Positions 1 through 7,170 of a stretch of DNA of 64,000 nucleotides are shown here, one piece after another. The stretch is from Chitinophagales bacterium (GTDB lineage Bacteria > Bacteroidota > Bacteroidia > Chitinophagales > Chitinophagaceae): NCBI GenBank assembly GCA_015654695.1, contig JAATGJ010000135.1, positions 1-64,000 of the forward strand. The letters run 5' to 3'. A model generated the notes under the pieces. That model saw only the letters and a program-made list of their open reading frames with translations, did no database searches and had not been told where the DNA came from. Made by a program: the position numbers and the translations under genes. Positions within the stretch are counted from its first letter, which is position 1; each line of letters starts with the position of its first letter.

Positions 1-90
1 CAATAGCAACATCTTAGTTCAAATAATATCTTTGATCAACGAAAGCATTTACTCCAGTTCTTTTACACGACTACTAACAGGCCCTTTACA

Positions 91-137
91 GGGGGTCAGC
101 TTGCCCCGGAATAAGGGGGTCAGCTTCGCCGGAATAA
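91..137. repeat. Tandem direct repeat, two ~24-bp units
   Basis: Two adjacent near-identical units start with GGGGGTCAGCTT and end in CCGGAATAA (91-114 and 115-137). Such short units in tandem can be the terminal repeat arrays of an insertion element, for example an IS21-like end, but no transposase is visible in the window. The rest of 1-220 shows no gene I can support: a 68-codon open frame there reads across the repeat and has no recognisable domain. Confidence 0.55.
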
Positions 138-220
138 ACAGCTATCGGGAGCATCTCCGTACCGGCTTCACAGAAGCCGTCAAAGAATATTCATTTTGCA
201 ACCTCAAATGTGAAGAGCCT

Positions 221-448
221 TTACTTCGTAGGTACTAATAATTCTCGGATATCTACATCTACTGCAATTGCAATATCACGAAGTAATTTTAATGATGGTT
301 GGCTTTCATTATTACAGATACGGGTTATAGAATTGGGAACCAATCCAACTATTTTAGCTAAGTCTTTATGAGCAATATCTTTTTCAGCTAGCACAGCTTT
401 TATTCTGTTTATCTTAATCTTTTCTTTTTTCTTTTTTGCTTTTGACAT
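221..448 (-). CDS. Small XRE-family helix-turn-helix regulator
   Basis: A 75-residue protein made of a very basic N-terminus (KAKKKKEKIKINR) followed by a single Cro/CI-type HTH at about residues 15-70. The recognition-helix region reads LVPNSITRICNNESQPSLKLL, as in XRE repressors, and a DIRELL ending is typical of this family. No other domain is present, so it would be a DNA-binding protein or antitoxin-like repressor. It is transcribed away from the three-gene set starting at 650; the 201-bp gap between them is very AT-rich and carries a palindrome (555-590) that could be its operator. Family assignment is strong; the target and partner are inferred from position only. Confidence 0.85.
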   Translation of the reverse strand: MSKAKKKKEKIKINRIKAVLAEKDIAHKDLAKIVGLVPNSITRICNNESQPSLKLLRDIAIAVDVDIRELLVPTK

Positions 449-554
449 GATTAAAACTAATCAATTCTTGAATTATTTTACACAATCTAAGTATTCTGAA
501 ATATTGATTTTCAGTTTTTTATACTTATTTACAATTCCTATAAAGATTTAATTA

Positions 555-590
555 ATACAATTAATGAATTATTTAATTCAATTATTGTAT
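555..590. promoter_or_regulatory. 36-bp AT-rich palindrome, candidate operator
   Basis: The outer arms ATACAAT (555-561) and ATTGTAT (584-590) and the inner arms GAATTA (66-71 of this block, 566-571) and TAATTC (574-579) share one centre, with only two mismatched pairs in 36 bp. It lies between a divergent XRE regulator and the gene at 650, and TATCTTTC, a near match to the Bacteroidota -7 box, directly follows. This is the expected place for an autoregulatory operator. The binding protein is inference. Confidence 0.45.
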
Positions 591-649
591 CTTTCCCATT
601 AATAACTTCAAGCAACAAACTCACCAAAAAATCTAAAAAGAGTTCCAGA

Positions 650-964
650 ATGGGCATACTCCCTCAATCATTGGAAAAACTCCGGCACACTATGGCCGAA
701 AAGCAGGATGAGAACACAGCCTGGCATATCATTGATGATTACTTCAGCTTCTTTGGTCTTGATGATGTGTACGAGGAGTTATGGATGCTCACCGTCGGCG
801 CCCTCACCAGTGATGAAATACACCAAATGGAAAAAGGCAGGGATCGCTATAACACCCTCTTCTTTTTTGAATACACGAAAATGTTTGCCGCCGCTGTTCA
901 CCTTGTTTATACCGAACATAAAAAAAATAATGAAGCAGGTAAAATGATTAACCATTCACAATAA
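650..964 (+). CDS. Hypothetical protein, first gene of a three-gene set
   Basis: A 104-residue soluble protein that I do not assign to a named family. It has no signal peptide or membrane segment. The stretch from about residue 26 to 88 (HIIDDYFSFFGL ... FFFEYTKMFAAAVHLV) aligns with the N-terminal part of the next gene (YVIHEFFDCYGL ... LLFFSEKMEELMEAAWSLV): an aromatic-rich start, a GL motif, then an acidic-aromatic helix ending in AA..LV. The two are therefore distant paralogues. The next start codon is 11 bp after the stop codon, so they are probably co-transcribed. Function unknown; position beside a possible RNase toxin makes an accessory or immunity role thinkable but unproven. Confidence 0.65.
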   Translation: MGILPQSLEKLRHTMAEKQDENTAWHIIDDYFSFFGLDDVYEELWMLTVGALTSDEIHQMEKGRDRYNTLFFFEYTKMFAAAVHLVYTEHKKNNEAGKMINHSQ

Positions 965-975
965 ACTTATCCGCT

Positions 976-1626
976 ATGCAACAACACTATTATGTCATTC
1001 ATGAGTTTTTTGATTGTTACGGGCTGTCAAATGCCCGTTCCCTTCTCAGCCGCATGATCAAAACTGCAGGTTCCAGAAAGATTTGGGCGGGCCGCTCCCC
1101 TTCCGACCTGCTTTTCTTTTCAGAGAAAATGGAAGAACTCATGGAAGCAGCCTGGTCACTCGTGACCCGCTATGATTACAAACCAGTAGTAATACTGGAT
1201 AAGGACACCAGCGATACCGTATGGTCATTAGCGGGTTATGAAATGTATTGCGGGCGGCATGTTAATTACACCCCATGGGATTTCTTTCCGCGCCATCTCA
1301 ATAAAAAAGAATTTCTTGATCCTTACAAAGCGTTGGAAAAATTCACCGGCTGTCACAGTTTGGATAAATGGAAAGATATTTTTAAAGAATTTCTTTTTCA
1401 TGCCCTTTCACCCAACAGCATAGATCAGTTTGATGATGCCCCCGCCATTCTCCATACGTATATCCATCTTCATAAGCTCATTGAAGCCACCCATCTTATA
1501 GAAGTAAGAAGCAACAGCGAAACAACCCCGCACCACCACGATAAATGCATAGAAACAAATAACCCATCCGGGGAAGCAGCCGGTAACCAGCCACCGGGCT
1601 CCCACAATAATAATCATCATGATTAA
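976..1626 (+). CDS. Hypothetical protein, paralogous to the upstream gene at its N-terminus
   Basis: A 216-residue protein without signal peptide or membrane segment. Residues about 6-65 match the family signature of the preceding protein (FFDCYGL, LLFFSEKMEELMEAAWSLV). The middle (about 70-175) is aromatic- and charge-rich (YEMYCGRHVNYTPWDFFPRHL) and the C-terminus is a low-complexity tail rich in H and N (HHHDK, HNNNHHD), possibly metal-binding or simply disordered. Its last 8 bases overlap the start of the next gene, which suggests translational coupling. I do not recognise a named domain. Confidence 0.65.
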   Translation: MQQHYYVIHEFFDCYGLSNARSLLSRMIKTAGSRKIWAGRSPSDLLFFSEKMEELMEAAWSLVTRYDYKPVVILDKDTSDTVWSLAGYEMYCGRHVNYTPWDFFPRHLNKKEFLDPYKALEKFTGCHSLDKWKDIFKEFLFHALSPNSIDQFDDAPAILHTYIHLHKLIEATHLIEVRSNSETTPHHHDKCIETNNPSGEAAGNQPPGSHNNNHHD

Positions 1627-2119
1627 TATACGAATGCCTGCTACGGAGACAAGTCCTCCCCCTTGTGGGGAGGATTTAGGAGGGGGCCGGGGCTTGAACC
1701 TCAACGAACCCCAATACCTCAAACTCCTCTTTCTCCTCGCCGACACCCAAACCTGGCTCGATGACTTATGCAAAGAAGCACTTGGTCATTTACCAATAAC
1801 TGGTAAGAAAAGGTTCCTCCGCAAAACATATTATCTCTCCGTACCTGCATTAGCCCATATACTCGAAAGACATTATTATAAAATAAACCGTTATCCCAAT
1901 GCAGGGAAGTTTACTATCCCTGTCATGGAAATATTGCATTACATCCGTGAAGCTTATTCATTAGTAGCAACTCCTGCTCCCGGTTGCAACAATTTCCAGC
2001 GGGTAATGCAGGCAAAACATACCATTGGTTTTGATAAAAATGGTCAATCCACCAATAGCATAACCATCCTTACTGATGCCGGCGGTAAGATCATCACCGC
2101 TTTTCCGGGCAATTGCTAA
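1619..2119 (+). CDS. Candidate BECR-fold RNase/toxin-domain protein
   Basis: A 166-residue protein, third in the set. Residues 72-163 carry a signature like that of BECR-type (Barnase-EndoU-ColicinE5/RelE) nuclease domains found at the end of polymorphic toxins: HILERH at 80-85, GKFT at 96-99, a helix ILHYIREA at 105-112, then a two-strand ending SITILTDAGGKIITAFP at 147-163, comparable to the T-x-(Y/F)-P ending of CdiA/RNase A-like toxins. It has no secretion domain, so it would act in the producing cell or need a carrier. The first ~27 residues (TSPPPCGEDLGGGRG) are encoded by a dispersed genomic repeat, so the true start may be later. Fold assignment is by motif recognition only and could be wrong. 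Confidence 0.5.
   Translation: MINIRMPATETSPPPCGEDLGGGRGLNLNEPQYLKLLFLLADTQTWLDDLCKEALGHLPITGKKRFLRKTYYLSVPALAHILERHYYKINRYPNAGKFTIPVMEILHYIREAYSLVATPAPGCNNFQRVMQAKHTIGFDKNGQSTNSITILTDAGGKIITAFPGNC
1653..1693. repeat. Dispersed GC-rich palindromic repeat inside a coding sequence
   Basis: CTCCCCCTTGTGGGGAG followed by GATTTAGGAGGGGGC. The same family, in the opposite orientation, appears at 17483-17512, and a related form lies at 48603-48636 inside rarA. Here it sits in frame within the 5' end of the BECR-like gene. Confidence 0.7.
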
Positions 2120-2645
2120 CAGCAATCCATGCCCGGGCAATCAGGGTCTTCGACTTGCCCCTCTCCTTTGGAGAGAGCTTGTCCCGCTGGAGCGGGAGGT
2201 TTGGGGTGAGGTCACTGTCCTTGCGGGCGAAAGCGAAGCAACTCCCACTCAAAGCCCACCCAAAGGCATACTAAAAGCGTTCAGGGTGTATAAATGGTCT
2301 ATAGATGCAGTATGGATGAAGGCAGGATAGAGTATCAGGAGTGTATGAAACAGCATTATGTTAAATGACATTACTCTTTACCCTATGGGGTTTTCTGCCC
2401 TTGCCGGCGGGAGTTCGCACCACTTTCCGCCCATGCAGGTGTTCGCCGAAAGCACCACACGAACTAAGAACTATCTTATTAAAGAACAATGCCCATCACC
2501 GAAATGGAAGTACAGATCAGTGGCGCGTGTTTCGTCTTTGCGAGTGGCAACGAAGCAACACCCCAATATATAGCAACCCATTATTCCTAAATTTGTCATC
2601 GCTCTCAGTTGATAACAATTAATCATTATTAAACAAGAAAAATAA
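2120..2645. repeat. Gene-free mosaic of dispersed repeats and a decayed ORF6N 5' end
   Basis: There is no convincing gene in these 526 bp. The region holds: a GGAGAG/CTCTCC and GGAGCGGGAGG palindromic block at about 2155-2210; two copies of the widespread TTGCGRGYG..CGAAGCAA repeat (2216-2245 and 2534-2564); a stretch at 2312-2366 similar to the first ~56 bp of the ORF6N gene at 7171 but with a 1-base loss and an early stop; and a ~54-bp block at 2375-2428 (CTCTTTACCCTATGGGG ... GGGAGTTCGC) repeated at 3704-3757. A further GTGTTCGCCGAAAGCA block at about 2438-2454 recurs at 3576-3592. Confidence 0.7.
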
Positions 2646-3533
2646 ATGAGAATATTTTTTACAGGAGGATCGGGCAAAGCAGGTAAGCATGTGATACCTT
2701 ATCTCCTCGGCCAGGGACATAGAGTGCTGAATGTTGACCTCGTGCCTTTGCATCACCCGGGGATAGATAACCTGGTAGCTGACATCACTGATTCCGGGCA
2801 AATGTTTAATGCCATGAGTTCCTATGCCGGGTTAGATGAGTTGGAACCCGGTAATGGCGTACCGGCATTTGACGTGGTAGTACATTTTGCTGCCGTGCCA
2901 AGGATATTGATCAAACCTGACAATGAAACTTTTCGGGTGAACACCATTGGCACCTACAATGTGATAGAAGCGGCTGTAAAGCTGGGAATCAGGAAAATTA
3001 TTATTGCTTCGTCAGAGACCACCTATGGTATCTGTTTTTCAGATGGCCCAACCAACCCTCATACCCTGCCTTTGGAAGAGGACTATGATGTGGATCCCAT
3101 GGATAGCTATGGATTATCGAAGGTGGTGAATGAGAAAACGGCACGCAGTTTTCAGCGACGGTCAGGCTTTGATATCTATGCCCTTCGTATCGGGAATGTG
3201 ATTGAGCCTCACGAATACACTGAACTGTTTCCGCTTTATTTCAAAAATCCGGAAGTCCGTCGCAGGAATGCGTTCTGCTATATTGATGCGCGGGACCTTG
3301 GACAAATTGTAGATCTATGTATAAAAAAAGACGGCCTTGGCTACCAGGTTTTCAATGCCGGAAACGATCACAACGGTGCGATCATACCCAGCAAAGAATT
3401 GGCTGAACAATTTTTCCCGGGTGTGCCAATTACCCGCAAATTGGGAGAGCATGAGGCATTGTTTTCTAATCGCAAGATCCGTGAAGTGCTGGGGTTCAGG
3501 GAACAACATAACTGGCAGCAATACGTGAAATGA
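2646..3533 (+). CDS. NAD(P)-dependent epimerase/dehydratase (extended SDR)
   Basis: A 295-residue extended short-chain dehydrogenase, a usual length for sugar-nucleotide epimerases. The Rossmann motif FTGGSGKAGKH is at residues 4-14, the acidic end of strand 2 is NVDLV at about 29-33, the strand-4 motif VVHFAAVPR is at about 79-87, the serine motif IIIASSETTYG at about 118-128, and the catalytic YGLSK (YxxxK) at about 155-159. The substrate-binding half follows, with an RIGNVIEP motif. It is cytoplasmic and probably acts on a nucleotide sugar or a related polyol; the substrate cannot be read from sequence. It is flanked on both sides by repeat-rich, gene-free DNA and is not in an obvious operon. 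Confidence 0.88.
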   Translation: MRIFFTGGSGKAGKHVIPYLLGQGHRVLNVDLVPLHHPGIDNLVADITDSGQMFNAMSSYAGLDELEPGNGVPAFDVVVHFAAVPRILIKPDNETFRVNTIGTYNVIEAAVKLGIRKIIIASSETTYGICFSDGPTNPHTLPLEEDYDVDPMDSYGLSKVVNEKTARSFQRRSGFDIYALRIGNVIEPHEYTELFPLYFKNPEVRRRNAFCYIDARDLGQIVDLCIKKDGLGYQVFNAGNDHNGAIIPSKELAEQFFPGVPITRKLGEHEALFSNRKIREVLGFREQHNWQQYVK

Positions 3534-3855
3534 CACTGTTCCTGGACTTAAGGTCTGATAATTTCCACTCTCGCAGGTGTTCGCCGAAAGCAGCACGCCG
3601 TGGTTGGTGTTTGCCCTCCACCGACCCTACGAACTAAGGACAGGGTGTATAGTTATTCCAGGATTTATTCCTTCACCTGTATAGGTATTTTTCAGTACAA
3701 GACACTCTTTACCCTATGGGGTTTTCCGCCCTTGCCGGCGGGAGTTCGCCCCACTTTATTCTGGCTGCATCGCAAAATATACCCGCCCCCGGGTACGTTA
3801 TCCCCTTTTATTGAATACTATATTAGCATCACCATCATTTATTAACCGGGATTAT
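3534..3855. repeat. Gene-free repeat block, second copy of the 2.4-kb mosaic
   Basis: About 320 bp without a supportable gene. 3576-3592 repeats GTGTTCGCCGAAAGCA from 2438-2454; CGAACTAAG is shared (about 2459 and 3629); and 3704-3757 repeats the CTCTTTACCCTATGGGG ... GGGAGTTCGC block of 2375-2428 with about two mismatches. The order of the blocks differs between the two loci, so they are scrambled copies that flank the epimerase gene on both sides. Confidence 0.65.
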
Positions 3856-5007
3856 ATGAAAGCTTCTCATTTTTACCGCGTCAAAACCACCGCTGTTATC
3901 ATCTTACTTTTTTTACTGCAGGCCGTTGCCGCACAGGACGCCAAAACCCTATACGATGAAGGCGTTAAATTAAAAAATGAAGGCAAAACAAAAGAGGCCA
4001 TGGAAAAATTCAGGCTGGCCCTTTATCAAAAATCGGATTATACGGAAGCGCAATATGAATGGGCCTGGTGCCAGAATGATCTGAAAGATTATACCGGGGC
4101 GATCACCAACCTGCGTACAGTAAGAAAGTCGTGGAGCAATGTAGCTAAAGTGTATTTTGAACTGGGTTACGCTTTTGAAAAAACGGGCCAGCCGGATTCC
4201 GCATTGCAGAGCTACGGTGAATGCCTGCGCCTGAACCCTGCTTATAGCCTGGCGTATAAACAATCAGGCTATATTTTTTTTATAAAAGCGGATTACAAAA
4301 CAGCGATAGAACATTTTGGAAAGTATGAAGCCAATGCAAAAAACGAGATCAGGGATTATTTCTATTGGTACAGGAAAGGGTTTGCGCTCAATGCATTGCT
4401 TGACTACTCCAATGCCATCGTCGCTTTGAAAAATTCTCTTACTTACAAAACTGATTATTTTAATACCTACCTGGAATCAGGATTTGCCGCCAATAAACTA
4501 AAACAGGCCGAAGAAGCTATCAGCTACTACAAAAAAGCGATGGAGCTTGACCCCAAAAGCCATATTCCTTATAACGGTATCGGGGAAGTGTACAGGGATA
4601 CCAAAAAAGATATGAATGAGGCGATGGTATGGTATCAAAAAACCCTTGTCATTAATGCAACCGAAAGAAAAGCCTGTTTCGGTATGGGCTATTGTCTTAA
4701 TAGCCTGGGTAAATATAGCGGGGCGGCTGACTATCTTACAACGGCTGTTCAGCAGGAACCGACTTATACGGCTGCCTTTGTGGAACTGGGATATAGTCTT
4801 TATATGCTGACTAAATACACCGAAGCTATTGAACAGTTGAATAAGGCCCTTTCACTTAATCCAAAAAATGAAAACGCAAAATACTATTCAGGCCTGGTAT
4901 ATATCAGGCAGGGCAATAAAACAATGGCGCAGAAAATGGTAGATGAGTTAAAAGGTTTAAACTCAAAGAATGCAGCCACCCTGCAGTCAAAGGTAGAAGC
5001 GATGTAA
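3856..5007 (+). CDS. Secreted tetratricopeptide-repeat protein
   Basis: A 383-residue protein that starts with a signal peptide (hydrophobic core AVIILLFLLQAVAAQD), so the start at 3856 is preferred over an in-frame ATG 15 codons upstream. After it come about nine to ten TPR units, recognisable by repeated A..Y..G/A......A...Y..AL.L.P patterns, for example SYYKKAMELDPKSHIPYNG and AIEQLNKALSLNPKNENAKY. TPR arrays bind peptides or partner proteins; this one would work in the periplasm or at the outer membrane. Nothing around it (repeats upstream, a dead Fic gene downstream) suggests a specific partner. Confidence 0.85.
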   Translation: MKASHFYRVKTTAVIILLFLLQAVAAQDAKTLYDEGVKLKNEGKTKEAMEKFRLALYQKSDYTEAQYEWAWCQNDLKDYTGAITNLRTVRKSWSNVAKVYFELGYAFEKTGQPDSALQSYGECLRLNPAYSLAYKQSGYIFFIKADYKTAIEHFGKYEANAKNEIRDYFYWYRKGFALNALLDYSNAIVALKNSLTYKTDYFNTYLESGFAANKLKQAEEAISYYKKAMELDPKSHIPYNGIGEVYRDTKKDMNEAMVWYQKTLVINATERKACFGMGYCLNSLGKYSGAADYLTTAVQQEPTYTAAFVELGYSLYMLTKYTEAIEQLNKALSLNPKNENAKYYSGLVYIRQGNKTMAQKMVDELKGLNSKNAATLQSKVEAM

Positions 5008-5096
5008 AGCCATACGGGTACAAATCAATTCTTCTTTCCGCGTGTCTTCGTTCTGGTTTCATAGCCGTGTTTGGTATCGTCTTCAAAGTATATCCT

Positions 5097-5712
5097 TTAA
5101 GCTTCCCATGCCTCTTTCCACCGTGCAAATTCCAAAGGACTGGTATAGTAACGGGCAAAATTTCCTTCATGCAAAGACAACAGTTTTGTTTCGGGGTATT
5201 CAATCAATTTTGCGCGGTCCTTTTCAGGAATATCTGCCACATTGTTTTTTATGAGATCACTTGCGGCTCTTTTGTCCATGGCGTTGGAGACAATCCGGGT
5301 TATAAGGGTCCGGATGGTCTGCCGGTATTTCAACCGAAACAGATCGGGTTCACCCAGCGACTGGCGAGCCGCCGCATATCGGGCGGATGAACGCTCATAG
5401 GCCCTCATCCGGACGTGAAACGATGGAAAGAATATTCCTGCTTTCATCTGTCAGGGGTATAGATGCGGTACTAATCCTGTTAACGTGACTTATTACCGTA
5501 TCCTTTTTTTCGGCAAGATGATAACGTGTTGAATGTGATTGACCGGTTTTCTTAATTAAGCCTTGTTTAATCATATCCTCCAATCGCCTTTGGAGAGTGC
5601 GCACGTTTATATCGAAACCGGTTGCCTTTTTGATTTCGGCGATAAGAGCACCATCTTTAAATGCTGACAGAACATTTTTTTGTCGGTTGATCTCTTGTCG
5701 GCTTTCTTTCAT
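5097..5712 (-). pseudogene. Fic-HTH gene remnant with the Fic domain deleted and frame shifted
   Basis: Two open pieces in different frames are the two ends of one Fic-family gene. The upstream piece (5712 down to about 5410) encodes a winged-helix-type start (EIKKATGFDINVRTLQRRLEDM) and the linker IPLTDESRNILSIVSRP that normally leads into the Fic domain. The downstream piece (about 5410 to 5097) encodes the typical tail after the domain: RAYERSSARYAAARQSLGEP, then LHEGNFARY. The catalytic HPFxxGNGR core and roughly 250 residues between are missing; the joint is at about 5402-5412 and the frames do not match across it. The gene can therefore not make a working AMP-transferase, though a small HTH protein of 105 residues could still be produced. 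Confidence 0.8.
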
Positions 5713-5762
5713 TTTTGAATCTCCCGGCTTTGTGTAATTATTATACTATTAATAACCTGTTC

Positions 5763-6272
5763 TTACTGCGGAGCTGTAAATTGTTTATCATCCCCGGATG
5801 GTCCGTAAATGGATGGAACAGGAATATCATTAAGCCGCATGTAAACCGTTAACTGACCGCGGTGATGCACCCAGTGGTTTATGGTAACACCAATGTCAAC
5901 GATCTTAGGAGCGGTGTATAACAGCTTTCCATTAGCTTTTAATGAAAATGGATTTTGCAATGCTTCATCGTGCGTAGCCTGTAACGCTTTCCTGGCGCCC
6001 TCCATGTTTTGTTCAAAGTGGTCAACCAGTTCTTTTGTGGTCTTCGGGGTAAAATGCGGAAATGTCGCAAAATCAATTTCCCCTTCAATCACCATGTATT
6101 GGATCCATAAAGGTATTTCGGCTACCAGCAATGACAGGTAGCCGAGGTTCATAGAGCTGGGATGAGGTTTATACTCAAATAAGGTTCCGGGAATTCTTTC
6201 AAGACAGGCAAGGGTGGCCTTGTATTCTGCATTCAGTTCATGCAAAAATGATTGTGTCCTTGTATTTGTCAT
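5763..6272 (-). CDS. DinB-family protein
   Basis: A 169-residue protein of the DinB/YfiT-like putative metalloenzyme family, close to the usual 150-175 residues. It shows the expected four-helix bundle pattern and a metal-binding signature: a His near residue 56 region and NHWVHHRGQLTVYMR at about 134-148, which supplies the last two His ligands. These proteins are commonly thiol-dependent (bacillithiol- or mycothiol-linked) transferases in other phyla; the substrate in Bacteroidota is unknown. It stands alone between the Fic remnant and an XRE gene on the same strand. Confidence 0.85.
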   Translation of the reverse strand: MTNTRTQSFLHELNAEYKATLACLERIPGTLFEYKPHPSSMNLGYLSLLVAEIPLWIQYMVIEGEIDFATFPHFTPKTTKELVDHFEQNMEGARKALQATHDEALQNPFSLKANGKLLYTAPKIVDIGVTINHWVHHRGQLTVYMRLNDIPVPSIYGPSGDDKQFTAPQ

Positions 6273-6398
6273 GATATTTGATTTTAGTACAAAATAGGCA
6301 ATGGTGCAAAAACGCAGCCAGACTGTTAAGGTATCAACCTGCTTAAGTGGTTTTTTACTGATCGTAACGTTCAGTAAATAAAAAATCTTCCGGGTAGT

Positions 6399-6623
6399 TT
6401 ATTCCGGTTTTAATAATTTGAAGAAAGGCACATCCAGGGCGTCGGCTAATTGGGAAACAGTATTAAGAGTGACATTTATTTCGCCGTTTTCTATTCTGCT
6501 GATATCGGCGTTATCAATATTACAAAGCGCCGAAAGATTCCGATGGCTAAGGCCCTTTTCCATACGAATGCGGCGAAGATTTCTTCCAAATGTCTTGAGT
6601 ATATCCTTATTTGATGTTGCCAT
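6399..6623 (-). CDS. Small XRE-family helix-turn-helix regulator
   Basis: A 74-residue protein that is almost entirely one XRE HTH: FGRNLRRIRMEKGLSHRNLS, then DNADISRIENGEINVTLNTVSQLADAL, ending in the family's hydrophobic helix FFKLL. The ATG at 6623 is preferred; an in-frame TTG three codons upstream is possible. It is divergent from the short gene at 6778 and may control it. It is only moderately similar to the other XRE protein of this window at 221-448. Confidence 0.87.
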   Translation of the reverse strand: MATSNKDILKTFGRNLRRIRMEKGLSHRNLSALCNIDNADISRIENGEINVTLNTVSQLADALDVPFFKLLKPE

Positions 6624-6777
6624 TATATCCAAAGAGAAAGAAAAAACTAAAATAAACTGATGGGTTTTAACCCAACTATTAAAATCTTTCCCTATCTTGC
6701 TTTTGAATAAGAAAAAAGAAAGACGAAAAGAAAGATCAGGTAACTGGTTACACCTTTCACCCCGTTAAATATATAGT

Positions 6778-7065
6778 ATGAGCATTACGATCATTAAAAC
6801 AAACAATTTCAACTTTGGCGATAACGTCATCAACCAACAGCCCGGTAATAACCAGCTTTACGAAGGCGACCTGGCAACACATATTGGTACATGCCTGCAA
6901 ATGATACCGCCCAAACAGCTTTGCCGTTGCCTCCGGGAATCATGTATGCTCCGTTTGGAAGAATTACAGCAAACCACGCCGGATTTTAAAAACTTCCTTA
7001 CCGAACTGACTATATTATTCGCACGCCTTGATGCTTTGGAAGACGGAACAAAAAAAGTCAGATGA
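6778..7065 (+). CDS. Hypothetical protein
   Basis: A 95-residue protein with no signal peptide or membrane segment and no family I recognise. It has a polar N-terminus rich in N and Q (NNFNFGDNVINQQPGNNQ) and a helical second half containing three cysteines in the segment LCRCLRESCMLRLEEL, which could bind metal. It is divergent from the XRE gene at 6399-6623 across a 154-bp AT-rich gap and lies 105 bp before the ORF6N gene. Confidence 0.55.
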   Translation: MSITIIKTNNFNFGDNVINQQPGNNQLYEGDLATHIGTCLQMIPPKQLCRCLRESCMLRLEELQQTTPDFKNFLTELTILFARLDALEDGTKKVR

Positions 7066-7170
7066 TTGCCCGGGAAACCGGGGTGAGATCATTCAGCCAT
7101 ATTCGCATCCTGTATAGCTATTTCCGGTTTCTAAAGGGGCCTGGATATATGAATAAACTAGGGTCGGAGC

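Noticed and set aside
32-238. 68-codon open frame at the left edge
   Set aside because: It reads through the tandem repeat, shows no domain or sensible composition, and ends in the terminator region of the convergent XRE gene.
2076-2330. 84-codon frame across the repeat mosaic
   Set aside because: It is built from dispersed repeat pieces and the tail of the ORF6N remnant, with no conserved domain.
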